A stretch of DNA of 64,000 nt from Candidatus Phytoplasma ziziphi (GCF_003640545.1 NZ_CP025121.1:62001-126000); one strand, 5' to 3'. Shown: positions 16,984-26,583, numbered from the stretch's first letter. Made by a program: numbers and translations. The notes: generated by a model from the letters alone, not told the origin.

Positions 16984-17967
16984 ATGTCTTTAAATGTTAT
17001 TCCAAATTTAAAAGTTAAATTATTATTTTGTTTATTTCCTTTTATCTTATTTATGATATCTAATCAAGTGTTGGCTTATGAAGACAATGAAATTTACGAA
17101 AGAACGATTAGGGGAACTGAGATTGTTCATGTTCTTTTAGATAAAAAAGCTAATAATGATAATGTTTCGAATTATATTAAAAATCATTTTAATTCTTCTT
17201 TTGATAATAATGTTTCTAACACTCCTTCTTATAATAAAGAAAGAAATGGCAGTATTCATTGGTATATTAAAGATAATGATAATGATTTATTAGCTGTTTA
17301 TTTTGATGGTGGTTCTCGTAATGGCAGAAATGAGAATTATGATTTTATCGATCTGAGATGGTTAGGTAACGGTTCTCCTCATATGTATTGTTTTTGGAAA
17401 ACACCAGAAGTTGATCTTTTACAACATAATGATATTTTGAAAGCAGAACACGCTAAAAATAATGAAAATTTAGGAATTTATTTAATATGGAAAATACCAG
17501 GATTAAAAAAAATTACTACCAAAAACATTATGAAAAAAATAGCAAAAAAAGTATCTAGTAAAGCTATTAAGGATTTGAGCGTTGGTAATTTTATAATTAC
17601 TGGTTTTTCAGAATTAACTAGTGAAAAATTAACGGATCGTGTAGGTGACATTTTAGAACAAAATCCTGACGCTTTAGAAGTAGCTAGTACGATTATTAGT
17701 AAATTAGAAAATTTTATAATGGGTTGTACTGACGTAGTTGATGATATTCCGGGAGTGAATAATTTAGCCAAAGGAGGTTTAGAGGGTTGGAAAACCGTAG
17801 GAAAAGCTAAAAGTTATCCAGCAAATTTTTTGGAAGGTATTATAAAAGGTGACAAAAATCAAGATTATAAAGAAGTAGAAAATCCCTTAGATTTAGCAGA
17901 AAATCTAGCCAAGGGAGCGACTGGAGCTGTAGAAGGGGTTGCCAAAGGCGACTGTAAATACAATTAA
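16984..17967 (+). CDS. Candidate secreted effector-like protein, C-terminus frameshifted
   Basis: A 327-residue protein. The ATG at 16984 is preferred because GGAGG (16974-16978) overlaps the other in-frame ATG at 16972. Residues 9-31 are a signal peptide (KLLFCLFPFILFMISNQVLA, cut before YEDNE), like the N-termini of phytoplasma secreted effectors. A middle region of about 32-185 is polar, with Trp/Tyr-rich stretches (IHWYIKDND, IDLRWLGNGS). The second half is helical (MKKIAKKV, GDILEQNPDALEV, LAENLAKGATGAVEGVAKG). The frame ends DCKYN, but removing one G in AAAGGCGACTG (about 17949) would continue VNTIKDIGYGIGD .. LKWW to 18019, matching the decayed copy at 1366. So the real C-terminus may be lost. 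Function unknown. Confidence 0.7.
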   Translation: MSLNVIPNLKVKLLFCLFPFILFMISNQVLAYEDNEIYERTIRGTEIVHVLLDKKANNDNVSNYIKNHFNSSFDNNVSNTPSYNKERNGSIHWYIKDNDNDLLAVYFDGGSRNGRNENYDFIDLRWLGNGSPHMYCFWKTPEVDLLQHNDILKAEHAKNNENLGIYLIWKIPGLKKITTKNIMKKIAKKVSSKAIKDLSVGNFIITGFSELTSEKLTDRVGDILEQNPDALEVASTIISKLENFIMGCTDVVDDIPGVNNLAKGGLEGWKTVGKAKSYPANFLEGIIKGDKNQDYKEVENPLDLAENLAKGATGAVEGVAKGDCKYN

Positions 17968-18041
17968 AGATATAGGTTATGGCATCGGTGATACTTTATG
18001 TAAATTAAAATGGTGGTAAGAAAGTTTTTTTGAAATAAAAG

Positions 18042-18776
18042 ATGAGAAAAATAAATAAAAAAAAATTAATCAAAGATATTATTGTTTTTTTGATTTTGAC
18101 TTTTATTTTCATTATTGGTGCCTTTGATCATAAAATAGAAAATAAATTCACTTTTATAAGTGTGATAGTCAATATTTCAAAGTTTTTATCAGGATTAATG
18201 GCAATCGGATTATTGTCTTATATTTGTTTTAAAATTATGAAAGGAAAAACAATTATTTATAAAGATCCTAACAAAGCTAAAACATTAGACAATATTGCTT
18301 TTGGAGAGACTTTTCCCGGTGGTGGACGAAAACCCTTATACTCAAAATATGATATATATGACAAAGAATTTCCTTTAAACAAAAATTATTTTTTACGTAA
18401 ATTCATGATTTGTATTTCATCTTTGTTATCACTTGTCATTATTTTATTTATGATTAATATTTTTTATAAAATTAATTATTATAAAATTTCTGATAAATTA
18501 TTAATTTTACTTGTTGTTCTTGTTTTATTATTAGCAATATATGTTATGTTAGAGTTTTTTAGCGATTTATGGTGTTTTTATGTTAAATTTTTTAAATGGC
18601 TAAGAATTTTATCATTTTTAGAAAAAGATTTTAATAAAACTATAAACTCACATAATTATTTCATTATCAGTGTTTTTTATTACGAAAAACAAACAAAACA
18701 AACAAAATTAAATTATATAATACGTTGTTTTATACTTATATTTATTACAATTCTATTTTTATGGTTTATTGTATAA
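18042..18776 (+). CDS. Membrane protein paired with the secreted protein
   Basis: A 244-residue protein with about five hydrophobic segments (12-28, 43-65, 125-145, 155-180, 225-243) and a polar loop at about 70-120 holding YKDPNKAKTLDNI and GGGRKPL. YVKFFKWL, EKDFNKTI and VFYYEKQ are conserved in the decayed copy at 1896-2568. It lies 22 bases after the ancestral end of the secreted-protein gene, and the pair order is conserved in both copies. This suggests a functional two-gene unit, such as a substrate and its membrane partner. No family is recognised. Confidence 0.65.
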   Translation: MRKINKKKLIKDIIVFLILTFIFIIGAFDHKIENKFTFISVIVNISKFLSGLMAIGLLSYICFKIMKGKTIIYKDPNKAKTLDNIAFGETFPGGGRKPLYSKYDIYDKEFPLNKNYFLRKFMICISSLLSLVIILFMINIFYKINYYKISDKLLILLVVLVLLLAIYVMLEFFSDLWCFYVKFFKWLRILSFLEKDFNKTINSHNYFIISVFYYEKQTKQTKLNYIIRCFILIFITILFLWFIV

Positions 18777-18847
18777 GTTAAAGCGAAATATTAAAAAAAA
18801 TAAAAATAATAAATGTTAAAAATTTTAGTTTTTTATATTATAAGTCG

Positions 18848-18938
18848 TACTGTTATAAATTTTTATAAATAAATTCATTTTTAATACCAAACAGACTAGT
18901 TAAAAAACTAGTCTTTTTTTGTTTTTAGTAAAAAAAGA
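18848..18938 (+). repeat. Direct repeat A, copy 2, with terminator hairpin
   Basis: Near-identical partner of 16110-16200. The hairpin AGACTAGTT/AACTAGTCT (18893-18914) plus a T run ends the cassette transcript. Confidence 0.8.
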
Positions 18939-19041
18939 AAATACTCAACTATACCATTTCGTTAAACTATTAAATTAATAACAATTTTATTGTTCTTAAT
19001 TTATTTAAATAAAAAAAGAAAGTAGAAAATTTTTGAAATTA

Positions 19042-19155
19042 ATATATAAAATAAAAACAAGAATTAGTTATTAAAAATGAATCAAAAAAACATTTACAAT
19101 TTTTTAAAACATTCTATTTTTTTATAAATTATATTATTTGTTTCAAAAAAATCAA
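19042..19155 (+). repeat. Direct repeat B, copy 2
   Basis: Partner of 16690-16815, with a few substitutions and indels. Confidence 0.75.
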
Positions 19156-19235
19156 CATTTTAAAAATAATAGGTGATAATAGGGCAAAATTACTTTTTTA
19201 TTATTTAATATTAAAAAAATTATTTTATTAAATTT

Positions 19236-19553
19236 TTGAAAGAATATAAAAAATGGCAAGAAAAAAATAGAGGCTTTGGAAATTTTTTGACATATTGAGT
19301 GCTTCCTGTTACCGCTATTGCTATATCTTTTATGTGGTATTTAGCTAAACAAGATTATTTAAATTTTTTATTTTCGCCTAAAACAACAAAACCAAACATA
19401 ACAATACTAAGCGCTAAACTAATAATTTTCTATATTATTATATTAATTCATTTTTATAAAAAACTCAAAATCAAAAAAGATCTTTTTTTATTATCGGATC
19501 AAATTAATTCATTTATAAAAAAATATAATTTATATCATTCTATTTTTTATTAA
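19236..19553 (+). pseudogene. Membrane protein fragment with in-frame TGA
   Basis: Reading from TTG 19236 gives KEYKKWQEKNRGFGNFLTY, then TGA at 19296-19298, then 85 more codons in the same frame (VLPVTAIAISFMWYLAKQDYLNFLF ... ). The downstream part has two membrane segments (about 300-340 and 400-450 in base offset from 19000). The natural reading is one protein where TGG (Trp) became TGA. No ATG or ribosome-binding site is seen. No family is recognised. Confidence 0.45.
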
Positions 19554-19563
19554 TTACAAAAAA

Positions 19564-19600
19564 TAAATCAAACTATTTTTTGGATAAATAGTTTGATTTA
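19564..19600. terminator. Perfect 15-bp hairpin
   Basis: Arms 19564-19578 and 19586-19600 are exact complements with a 7-base loop. It follows the fragment above. There is no strong T run, so terminator activity is uncertain. Confidence 0.5.
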
Positions 19601-19800
19601 AATATAACTTTTTAACTAATTCTATTTTAATGAAGTAGGACATTTTAAAATTATTATAAAACTTAGTTTATGATCAACTATGTTTTTTTATTTCGTAAAT
19701 GAAATAAAAAAATAAATGAATTTAAAATCAATATTTATCCATATATTTTAAATTATTATTCGAATTTTAAAATTGGATTCAACAATTAATATTATATATT

Positions 19801-19828
19801 TTGGTTTTGTTAAAAAATAATGTATAAT
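19801..19828 (+). promoter_or_regulatory. Possible promoter of the DEAD-box gene
   Basis: TTGGTT (19801-19806), 16 bases, TATAAT (19823-19828). If used, the leader to the ATG at 20199 would be about 360 bases, long for this genome. Cold-shock helicase genes in other bacteria often have regulated long leaders. Confidence 0.35.
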
Positions 19829-20198
19829 ATTATGAAAGATATTTAATTAACTTAGAAATATAGAAATTGTAAATTTATTATTTTTTTGTTGCCTGAAATT
19901 AATATTTTTGGATTATAGCGATGTAGAGTTTGTTATTGGTTGATATAGAATAAATTTATTTTAAATTAAAATAAAATATATTATTTTTCCTAAAAAAATT
20001 TATTTATATTATTTTCAGAAATGCAATTTTAGATAATAAAATTTAATATTAATAAAATTTTATTTTATTTTTTTATTCTTTTCAGTAATAAAAAGAATAA
20101 AAAATTTCAAAATAATTTTTTTATTACAAATGAATTACTAAATATTTTTAATGAAAATAAATATTTTTATTTTTAATAATTAGCAAGGGAAAAATGAA
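19829..20198 (+). other. Long leader or intergenic DNA before the DEAD-box gene
   Basis: No gene. Slightly G-richer patches at 19890-19955 (TTGTTGCCTG, GGATTATAGCGATGTAGAG) stand out in A/T-rich surroundings and could be structured RNA. An A/T-rich hairpin AAAATTTTATTTT/..ATAAAAAG lies around 20050-20100. Confidence 0.35.
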
Positions 20199-21860
20199 AT
20201 GAGTATTTTATTCAAAGATTTAAATTTATTAAAACAAATCCAAGACGCTTTAGAAGAGTTAAATTTTGCGACTCCTACACCAATTCAAGCTTTAGTTATT
20301 CCAGAAATTATAGAAGGGCACGATATAATAGCTCAATCACAAACAGGAACAGGTAAAACCTTTTCTTTTGCTATTCCTATTATTGAAAAGATTGACCCTA
20401 AAGTAAAAAAAGTTCAATCTTTAATATTATGTCCTACAAGAGAATTAGCATTACAAGTATTTTTAGAAATTCAAAAATTATTAAAATTTTATTCTGAAAT
20501 GAAAACGATTGTTGTTTATGGTGGAGAAAGTTATATAAAACAATTTCAAGAGTTAGACAAAAAACCACAAATTATTATTGCTACTCCTGGAAGAATAATA
20601 GATCTATTAGAAAGAAAAAAAGTAGAATTATCATCAGTAAAAATCTTAACTTTAGATGAAGCTGATGAAATGTTAAAAATGGGTTTTCAACAAGCTGTCG
20701 AAACTATTTTATCTAAGATTCCAGCAGAAAAACAAACTATTTTATTTTCGGCTACAATGCCTGATGCTATTCGTGAAATAGCTTTTAAATATCAAAAAAA
20801 TCCTAAAATTTTAAAAGCTAAACAAGATCAAATTGTTGTCAAATCAATTGAACAATTTTATTTTGTTATAAAAGAATTTGATAAAAATAAACTTTTAGTA
20901 AGGCTTTTAGATCAAAAAAATCCTGATTCAGTAATTATTTTCGCTAATACTAAAAGAGATGTAGATACGATTTTAAATTATTTACAAGATAAAGATTTTT
21001 TAGTAGATGCTATTCATGGTGATTTAAAACAAAACCAAAGACAATATGTCATGAATAACTTTAGAAAAAAAAATATTAAAATTTTAGTTGCTACCGATGT
21101 TGCTGCTAGAGGTATAGATATTTCTGATATTAAAATGGTTATTAATTATGATTTGCCTCACGAAGAAGAAGTTTATGTTCACAGAATCGGTAGAACAGGA
21201 AGAGCTGGAAAAACAGGTTCAGCTTATACTTTTGTCGGTTTAAGAAAAGTTTTTCAATTCAAGAAACTAATGAATTATTTAAAAGAAACAATAACTTATT
21301 TAAATGTTCCGACGGTAGAAGCGATTCAACAAGAACAAAATAAATTTTTCGAAGAACAAATTTTACATTTAATACAAGAAAATCAAAAAACAGAAACAAA
21401 AGAAAATCCTTTTATTGATACTTTATTAAAAGACAAAGAACCTAAAGAAATTATTTCTGCTCTTTTACAACATTTAGCTCCAAAAAATAAAAATTACGAA
21501 CATATATCAGAACCAAAAATTTGGAAAGGAAATGATTTTAAAAATTCTTATTCTAAATCAAATAATTTTTCAAATGACTTTAATAAAACAAATAATAATT
21601 ACAACAACAGTTACAATAAATTTAATAAAAAACCAATGACAGAGTTAATTATTAATTTAGGAAAAAATGACGGTATCAATCCTTCATTGCTTTTAAAATT
21701 ATTAAAAGATAAATTTAATATTTATAGCAAAAATATTGGAAATATAAAACATTTTCATAATAAGACTGTTTTCGAAATTCCTATGAATTTAGCTAAACAA
21801 GTTCAATCTCAAAATAATGTTTCTTATAATAATAAAATTTTGCAAATTCAAATGAAATAA
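20199..21860 (+). CDS. cshA: DEAD-box RNA helicase, CshA/DeaD type
   Basis: A 553-residue ATP-dependent RNA helicase. Motifs in order: TPIQAL, AQSQTGTGKTF (I, near 47-57), PTRELALQ (Ia), TPGR (Ib), DEAD (II, near 150), SAT (III), ATDVAARGID (V) and HRIGRTGRAG (VI). The C-terminal part beyond about 380 has a Gln/Glu-rich helical region, an Asn/Ser/Tyr-rich linker (about 445-475) and a final domain (ELIINLGKNDGINPSLLLKLL..) like the DbpA/DeaD RNA-binding domain. AGCAAGGG lies 15 bases upstream of ATG. Likely role: RNA decay and ribosome assembly with RNase J. Confidence 0.95.
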   Translation: MSILFKDLNLLKQIQDALEELNFATPTPIQALVIPEIIEGHDIIAQSQTGTGKTFSFAIPIIEKIDPKVKKVQSLILCPTRELALQVFLEIQKLLKFYSEMKTIVVYGGESYIKQFQELDKKPQIIIATPGRIIDLLERKKVELSSVKILTLDEADEMLKMGFQQAVETILSKIPAEKQTILFSATMPDAIREIAFKYQKNPKILKAKQDQIVVKSIEQFYFVIKEFDKNKLLVRLLDQKNPDSVIIFANTKRDVDTILNYLQDKDFLVDAIHGDLKQNQRQYVMNNFRKKNIKILVATDVAARGIDISDIKMVINYDLPHEEEVYVHRIGRTGRAGKTGSAYTFVGLRKVFQFKKLMNYLKETITYLNVPTVEAIQQEQNKFFEEQILHLIQENQKTETKENPFIDTLLKDKEPKEIISALLQHLAPKNKNYEHISEPKIWKGNDFKNSYSKSNNFSNDFNKTNNNYNNSYNKFNKKPMTELIINLGKNDGINPSLLLKLLKDKFNIYSKNIGNIKHFHNKTVFEIPMNLAKQVQSQNNVSYNNKILQIQMK

Positions 21861-21975
21861 AAAATACCAATTTATTTAAAATAATTAAATTAATTTTTAA
21901 GATTAAATAAAATAAAAATATTATTTATTTATAAAAAAATAAATAAAATTATAAAAATTAAAGGAAATTATTTTT

Positions 21976-23361
21976 ATGTTATCAAAAAATGAAATTCAAG
22001 AGATTTTACAAATAGGATTGAATAAAGGTTTTGATTTTATTGAATTATTTTTTGAAGATAATATCTCGAATTCCTTAATAATTATAGATAAAGAAGTGGT
22101 GAGTTACCGTACAAACTATATTTTTGGATTAGGTATACGTTTATTAAACAAAATGGATGAAATTTATATTTATACTAATAAAATAGAATATAAATATATA
22201 GTTTCTTTAATAGAAGAACAAAAAAATGTTAATAATGGCGAAGTAATTACAAAAATAATTCCGCTTGGAGAATCTAAAAACATAAACAATAATATAAAAA
22301 TTAATTTTAATAATTGGACTATTTCTGATAAAATTAATAAAATGATGAAATTATCCAGAATTATGAAAGAATATGATTCTAAAATTATTCAAAGTATAGT
22401 TAATTTTGAAGAAAAAGAACAAAATATTTTAGTTACTAATTCTAAAGGTGTTTATCAAAAAGATTTTCGACCTTATATTATGTGTTCTATGACAGCTGTT
22501 GCTAAAGATGAAAAAAATATGGAAGAATTTAATGAACATCATGGACGTTCTATGGGTTTAGAAATTTTCGATCTTATAGATTTTGAAAATACAGCTACAA
22601 AAACAGCTAAAAAGGCAATTATGTTATTAACGGCCGAAACAATTAAACCTCAAACTATGACTTTAGTTATTAAAGGTGGTTCAGGAGGAGTTATTTTTCA
22701 TGAAGCTTGCGGTCACTCTTTAGAAGCGACTGCTATCGCTAGAGGATTATCCCCTTTCTGTGATAAAATAAATAAAAAAATAGCTTCAGATGTTGTAACT
22801 GCTTATGATGATGGTACTATTCAAAATTCTTGGGGAAAATTAAATTTTGACGATGAAGGCCACCCAACACAAAAAAATATTTTAATTGAAAACGGAATAT
22901 TAAGAAATTATTTAATAGATTATCGTAATAGCTTAAAAATGAAAATGAAAGCTACTGGTTCATCCAGAAGACAATCTTATAAATATTCACCTACTTCTCG
23001 AATGAATTCTACTTACATTGCTGCTGGCAAAGATACACCAGAACAAATTATTAAAGATACTAAAAAAGGTTTATATGCTGAAAGTTTTGGTGGCGGAACA
23101 GTTATGACTACTACAGGAGAATTTAATTTCATGGTTAAATCTGGATATTTAATCGAAGACGGAAAATTAACTAAGTTTGTTAAAGGAATGATATTAATAG
23201 GAAAAGGACAAGATGTTTTATTAAAAATTGACCGTGTCGCTAATGATTTAGATTTGGATCAAGGATATTGTGGTTCTGTTTCTGGATATGTACCTGTAGA
23301 TTTAGGTCAACCGACTATTAGAGTTCAAGATATGATTGTCGGAGGAAGTCAAAAAAAATGA
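21976..23361 (+). CDS. tldD: TldD metalloprotease subunit
   Basis: A 461-residue TldD-family Zn peptidase, partner of TldE/PmbA in degrading unfolded or small peptides (family knowledge). Zn-binding HEACGH is visible at about residue 243, in GGVIFHEACGHSLEATA. Other family regions: NSWGKLNFDDEGHPTQ, SRRQSY and SGYVPVDLGQPT near the end. An AAAGGAA ribosome-binding site is present. Its stop overlaps the start of pmbA by 4 bases. Confidence 0.95.
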   Translation: MLSKNEIQEILQIGLNKGFDFIELFFEDNISNSLIIIDKEVVSYRTNYIFGLGIRLLNKMDEIYIYTNKIEYKYIVSLIEEQKNVNNGEVITKIIPLGESKNINNNIKINFNNWTISDKINKMMKLSRIMKEYDSKIIQSIVNFEEKEQNILVTNSKGVYQKDFRPYIMCSMTAVAKDEKNMEEFNEHHGRSMGLEIFDLIDFENTATKTAKKAIMLLTAETIKPQTMTLVIKGGSGGVIFHEACGHSLEATAIARGLSPFCDKINKKIASDVVTAYDDGTIQNSWGKLNFDDEGHPTQKNILIENGILRNYLIDYRNSLKMKMKATGSSRRQSYKYSPTSRMNSTYIAAGKDTPEQIIKDTKKGLYAESFGGGTVMTTTGEFNFMVKSGYLIEDGKLTKFVKGMILIGKGQDVLLKIDRVANDLDLDQGYCGSVSGYVPVDLGQPTIRVQDMIVGGSQKK

Positions 23362-24689
23362 TTAACAATAATAATATAAATTATAAAAAATGGTTTAATA
23401 CAGCTTTATCTCAAAATTTTGAAGCTTTAGAAATTTTAACTGATAGAAAAAAAAGCATAACTGTAAATTTAGAAGATGGTAAAATTCACGAACATGTTCA
23501 AAATGATGTTTTAGGAACAACTATTAAAGGTTTATTCCAAAACAAAAAGTCTTCTATGTATTTAGAAAAAATAGATGAAACTAAAATGGAAGATATTTTA
23601 GAAAATCTTAGAAATCAAATTTCAGTTTTAAATATTAAAGAAAAAGATATTATTTTTGAAGGTTCTCCTTCTTATCCTATGGTTAATAATTCTAATTTTG
23701 ATTTTTCACAAATTAATATTCAAAAAAAATATGATTTATTATTTCAATTAGAAAAAGAATTATTAAAAAGTGTTTTATTAAAAAAAATCGATACTATTTC
23801 TTATGACGAAACTTACTTAGAAAATAAAATAGTTAATTCTAAAGGGTTAAATTTAGAAGAAAAATTAAGTTTTTTAACTATTTCTGTTTCTTGTGTTTTT
23901 CAAAAAAATGAAGATATAGAAGAAATTTATGAATATTTTGTAGTTAAAGAATTTGACAAATTTGATATTCAAAAATACGCTGAAAAAATAATATCTTTAG
24001 GAGAATCGAAATTAACATCTCAATCTTTAAAATCTAAAACTTATCCAGTTGTTTTTTCAAATAAAATTTTTGCTAATTTTTTAAAAAATTTTAGTTCTAT
24101 TTTTAACGGTATGAACGCTTATCGTAATTTAACTAAATTAAAAGATAAACAAGGCACTACAATAGCTTCTCCAAAAGTTACTTTGATTGACGATCCTTTA
24201 TGTAAAGAAGCGCTTTGTCAATATAAATTTGATGATGAAGGAGTGGCTTGTTATACCAAAAAAATTATTGATAAAGGTGTTTTTCAACAATTTATTCATA
24301 ATTTAAAAACATCACTTATTTTTGATGTTAAACCTACTGGTAACGGTTTTGATAATTCTATTTCAATGACTAATATGTATTTAGAAAAAGGAACCAAAAC
24401 TTTCGAAGAAATGATTTCTTCTATCGACGAAGGTGTTTATATCGATTATATCATTGGTTTTCATGCAGGAATTAATGATATAAGCGGAGATTTTAGTCTC
24501 CAAGCGGCTGGTTTTAAAATAGAAAAAGGTAAAATCACTAAACCTGTTAAAATGATTATTGTTTCTGGTAATTTTTTTGATATTTTATTAAATTTAAAAG
24601 AAATAGCTAACGATTTAGTATTTCAAGTTTCAGGTTTCGGAAGTCCTAGTGTTTATGCTGGAGATTTAACTATTGCTGGTGAAAATTAA
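23358..24689 (+). CDS. pmbA: PmbA/TldE, metalloprotease partner subunit
   Basis: A 443-residue TldE/PmbA protein. It is homologous to TldD but without the HExxxH site, as expected for this subunit. Motifs: KFDDEGVACYTKKI, NLKTSLIFDVKPTGNG, GFHAGINDISGDFSLQAAGF and FGSPSVYAGDLTIAGEN. Translation is coupled to tldD by ATGA overlap. The heterodimer is cytoplasmic. Confidence 0.93.
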   Translation: MINNNNINYKKWFNTALSQNFEALEILTDRKKSITVNLEDGKIHEHVQNDVLGTTIKGLFQNKKSSMYLEKIDETKMEDILENLRNQISVLNIKEKDIIFEGSPSYPMVNNSNFDFSQINIQKKYDLLFQLEKELLKSVLLKKIDTISYDETYLENKIVNSKGLNLEEKLSFLTISVSCVFQKNEDIEEIYEYFVVKEFDKFDIQKYAEKIISLGESKLTSQSLKSKTYPVVFSNKIFANFLKNFSSIFNGMNAYRNLTKLKDKQGTTIASPKVTLIDDPLCKEALCQYKFDDEGVACYTKKIIDKGVFQQFIHNLKTSLIFDVKPTGNGFDNSISMTNMYLEKGTKTFEEMISSIDEGVYIDYIIGFHAGINDISGDFSLQAAGFKIEKGKITKPVKMIIVSGNFFDILLNLKEIANDLVFQVSGFGSPSVYAGDLTIAGEN

Positions 24690-24857
24690 TTAATTAAGTG
24701 TTTTTATAAATTTTAATTTTTTTTAATTATTAATATATAATTATGTCATAATTTAATATATAGCGTTTTAAATAAAACATTTTATAAATTAAAATTAAAA
24801 ATGTTCAAAATATTTTTTAAAATTATTATAAAAGGATTTTTTTTAGCAAAAAAAGAT

Positions 24858-26573
24858 ATGAATTATCAAGCCTTATATCGAAAACATAGACCTAAAAATT
24901 TGAAAAATATAGTCGGACAAAATATAATTATACAAGTTTTAAAAAATGCTATTAAATATCAAAAAATTCATCATTGTTATTTATTTAGTGGCGATAAGGG
25001 GATCGGAAAAACTACTTTAGCTAAAGTTTTTTCTAAAGCTATTAATTGTTCTTGTTTCCTTGCAAAAGAAGATTGTTGCGCAAATAATAATAAAGATGTT
25101 TGTAAATCATGCGCCGCCATTGATCAACAAGCTACTTTAGATGTTGTCGAAATTGACGGCGCTTCTTATAGCGGTGTAGATGATATTAGAGAATTAAAAA
25201 AACAACTACATTATAAATCTAATTTATTAAAATATAAAATTTATATTATTGATGAAATTCATGTATTATCTTCTAACGCTTTTAACGCTTTATTGCAAAT
25301 ATTAGAAGAACCATCTTCTAATGTAGTAGTTTTTATTTTAATTACTAGTGAATTTAATAAAATTCCTAAAAATATTTTATCTCGCGCTCAACATTTTCGT
25401 TTAAATAATATTTCTTACGAAGATATACAAAATAGATTAAAATTAATAGTTTCTATAGAAAATATAAATATATCGGAAGAAGCTTTACAAAAAATCTCTT
25501 TTTATTCTAATGGTAGTTTAAGAGATTCTATTAATTTATTAGATCAAGTTCGTTCTTATAAAAATGATATTATCGAAGAAAAAGATATTGTAGAAATATT
25601 AAGCATAATTTCTGAAAAAAAAATCGCAAAATTATTTCATCTTTTATTCCAAAATGATGTAAAAATTCTTATTTCTTTTTTACAAGAAATTTTAGAATCT
25701 AACATAAATTATGTTCTTTTTTTAAATGATTTTATTAATTTTGCTTTCAAAAAAATAATTAATTGTTATGAAAATCCTGAAGAAAATTTTCATTTTTTAA
25801 AAAAATTGAATTTTCAAACCAAAGAAAAATTTTTCCAAAAATTATCAGAATCACAAAATAATTTAAAATCATCCGAACATAAAAAATATTTATTAATTAT
25901 TTGTTTCATTCAAATTCATGATTTATTAACAACACAAATAAATGTTCCTAAAATAGAAAATTTGAACAAAATTAATAATAATTCGTTAATAAAAACAAAA
26001 GATACAAATTTTAAAAAAGAATTATTTCCGAAAAATAATTATAATTATAATAATATAGAAAAAAAAGAAAAAACATTTAAACAAGCTTTTTTAAATGATA
26101 TTATTAATATTTTGATTTCGCCTAATAATGAAGAAATAAATTTAATTTGTAAAGGATGGAAAAAATTAGAAAATTATCCTATTCCTAAATTAGCTGGTAT
26201 TGCTAGATTATTATACCAATCGAAAGCATTATTAATAAATTTTAATAAAGAGTTTCTTTTATCATGTGAAAACGAAGAAGATTATAAAATATTATTAAAA
26301 AACGATAGTAGAATACAAATTGAACAAATTTTAAATGCTAAAAGAAAATTAATCAATAAATATTTTGTTATTTTAAATAAAGATTGGGAAAAAATAATAA
26401 AACCTGTTTATTTAAAATTTTTAGAAACTAAAAATAAGGAAGATTTAAACTTAAATTCTTTTGAAACCGATTTTTATGAAAAAAATTCAACATTAAAATT
26501 AAACGAAGGAATTTTTATAGAAAAAGCTAAAGAATTATTTACTAGTGAAAAAGTAAAAATTATTCATGAATAG
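24858..26573 (+). CDS. dnaX: DNA polymerase III gamma/tau subunit
   Basis: A 571-residue clamp-loader subunit. The start MNYQALYRKHRPK at 24858 is the family N-terminus; the frame also opens at 24801 but those 19 extra codons are atypical. Walker A SGDKGIGKTT near 44, zinc-binding Cys (NCSCF, DCCANN, VCKSC), Walker B IIDEIHVLS and sensor region SRAQHF are present. The C-terminal half is poorly conserved, as usual for tau. dnaX and ybaB overlap or adjoin, as in most bacteria, but recR, the usual third gene, is not here. Confidence 0.95.
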   Translation: MNYQALYRKHRPKNLKNIVGQNIIIQVLKNAIKYQKIHHCYLFSGDKGIGKTTLAKVFSKAINCSCFLAKEDCCANNNKDVCKSCAAIDQQATLDVVEIDGASYSGVDDIRELKKQLHYKSNLLKYKIYIIDEIHVLSSNAFNALLQILEEPSSNVVVFILITSEFNKIPKNILSRAQHFRLNNISYEDIQNRLKLIVSIENINISEEALQKISFYSNGSLRDSINLLDQVRSYKNDIIEEKDIVEILSIISEKKIAKLFHLLFQNDVKILISFLQEILESNINYVLFLNDFINFAFKKIINCYENPEENFHFLKKLNFQTKEKFFQKLSESQNNLKSSEHKKYLLIICFIQIHDLLTTQINVPKIENLNKINNNSLIKTKDTNFKKELFPKNNYNYNNIEKKEKTFKQAFLNDIINILISPNNEEINLICKGWKKLENYPIPKLAGIARLLYQSKALLINFNKEFLLSCENEEDYKILLKNDSRIQIEQILNAKRKLINKYFVILNKDWEKIIKPVYLKFLETKNKEDLNLNSFETDFYEKNSTLKLNEGIFIEKAKELFTSEKVKIIHE

Positions 26574-26583
26574 GATTTTATAT

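Larger units (their letters stand above)
18777..19235. other. Accessory-island right flank
   Basis: Contains repeat A copy 2 and repeat B copy 2. No gene is recognised. Confidence 0.5.

Noticed and set aside
19296-19298. UGA read as Trp (Mycoplasma code)
   Set aside because: Housekeeping genes in this window use TGG for Trp and end at TGA (helicase at 14166, tldD at 23361), so UGA is a stop. The case is a pseudogene.
24801-24857. Earlier dnaX start
   Set aside because: The extra 19 residues are hydrophobic/basic and unlike any DnaX; MNYQALYRKHRP is the family N-terminus.
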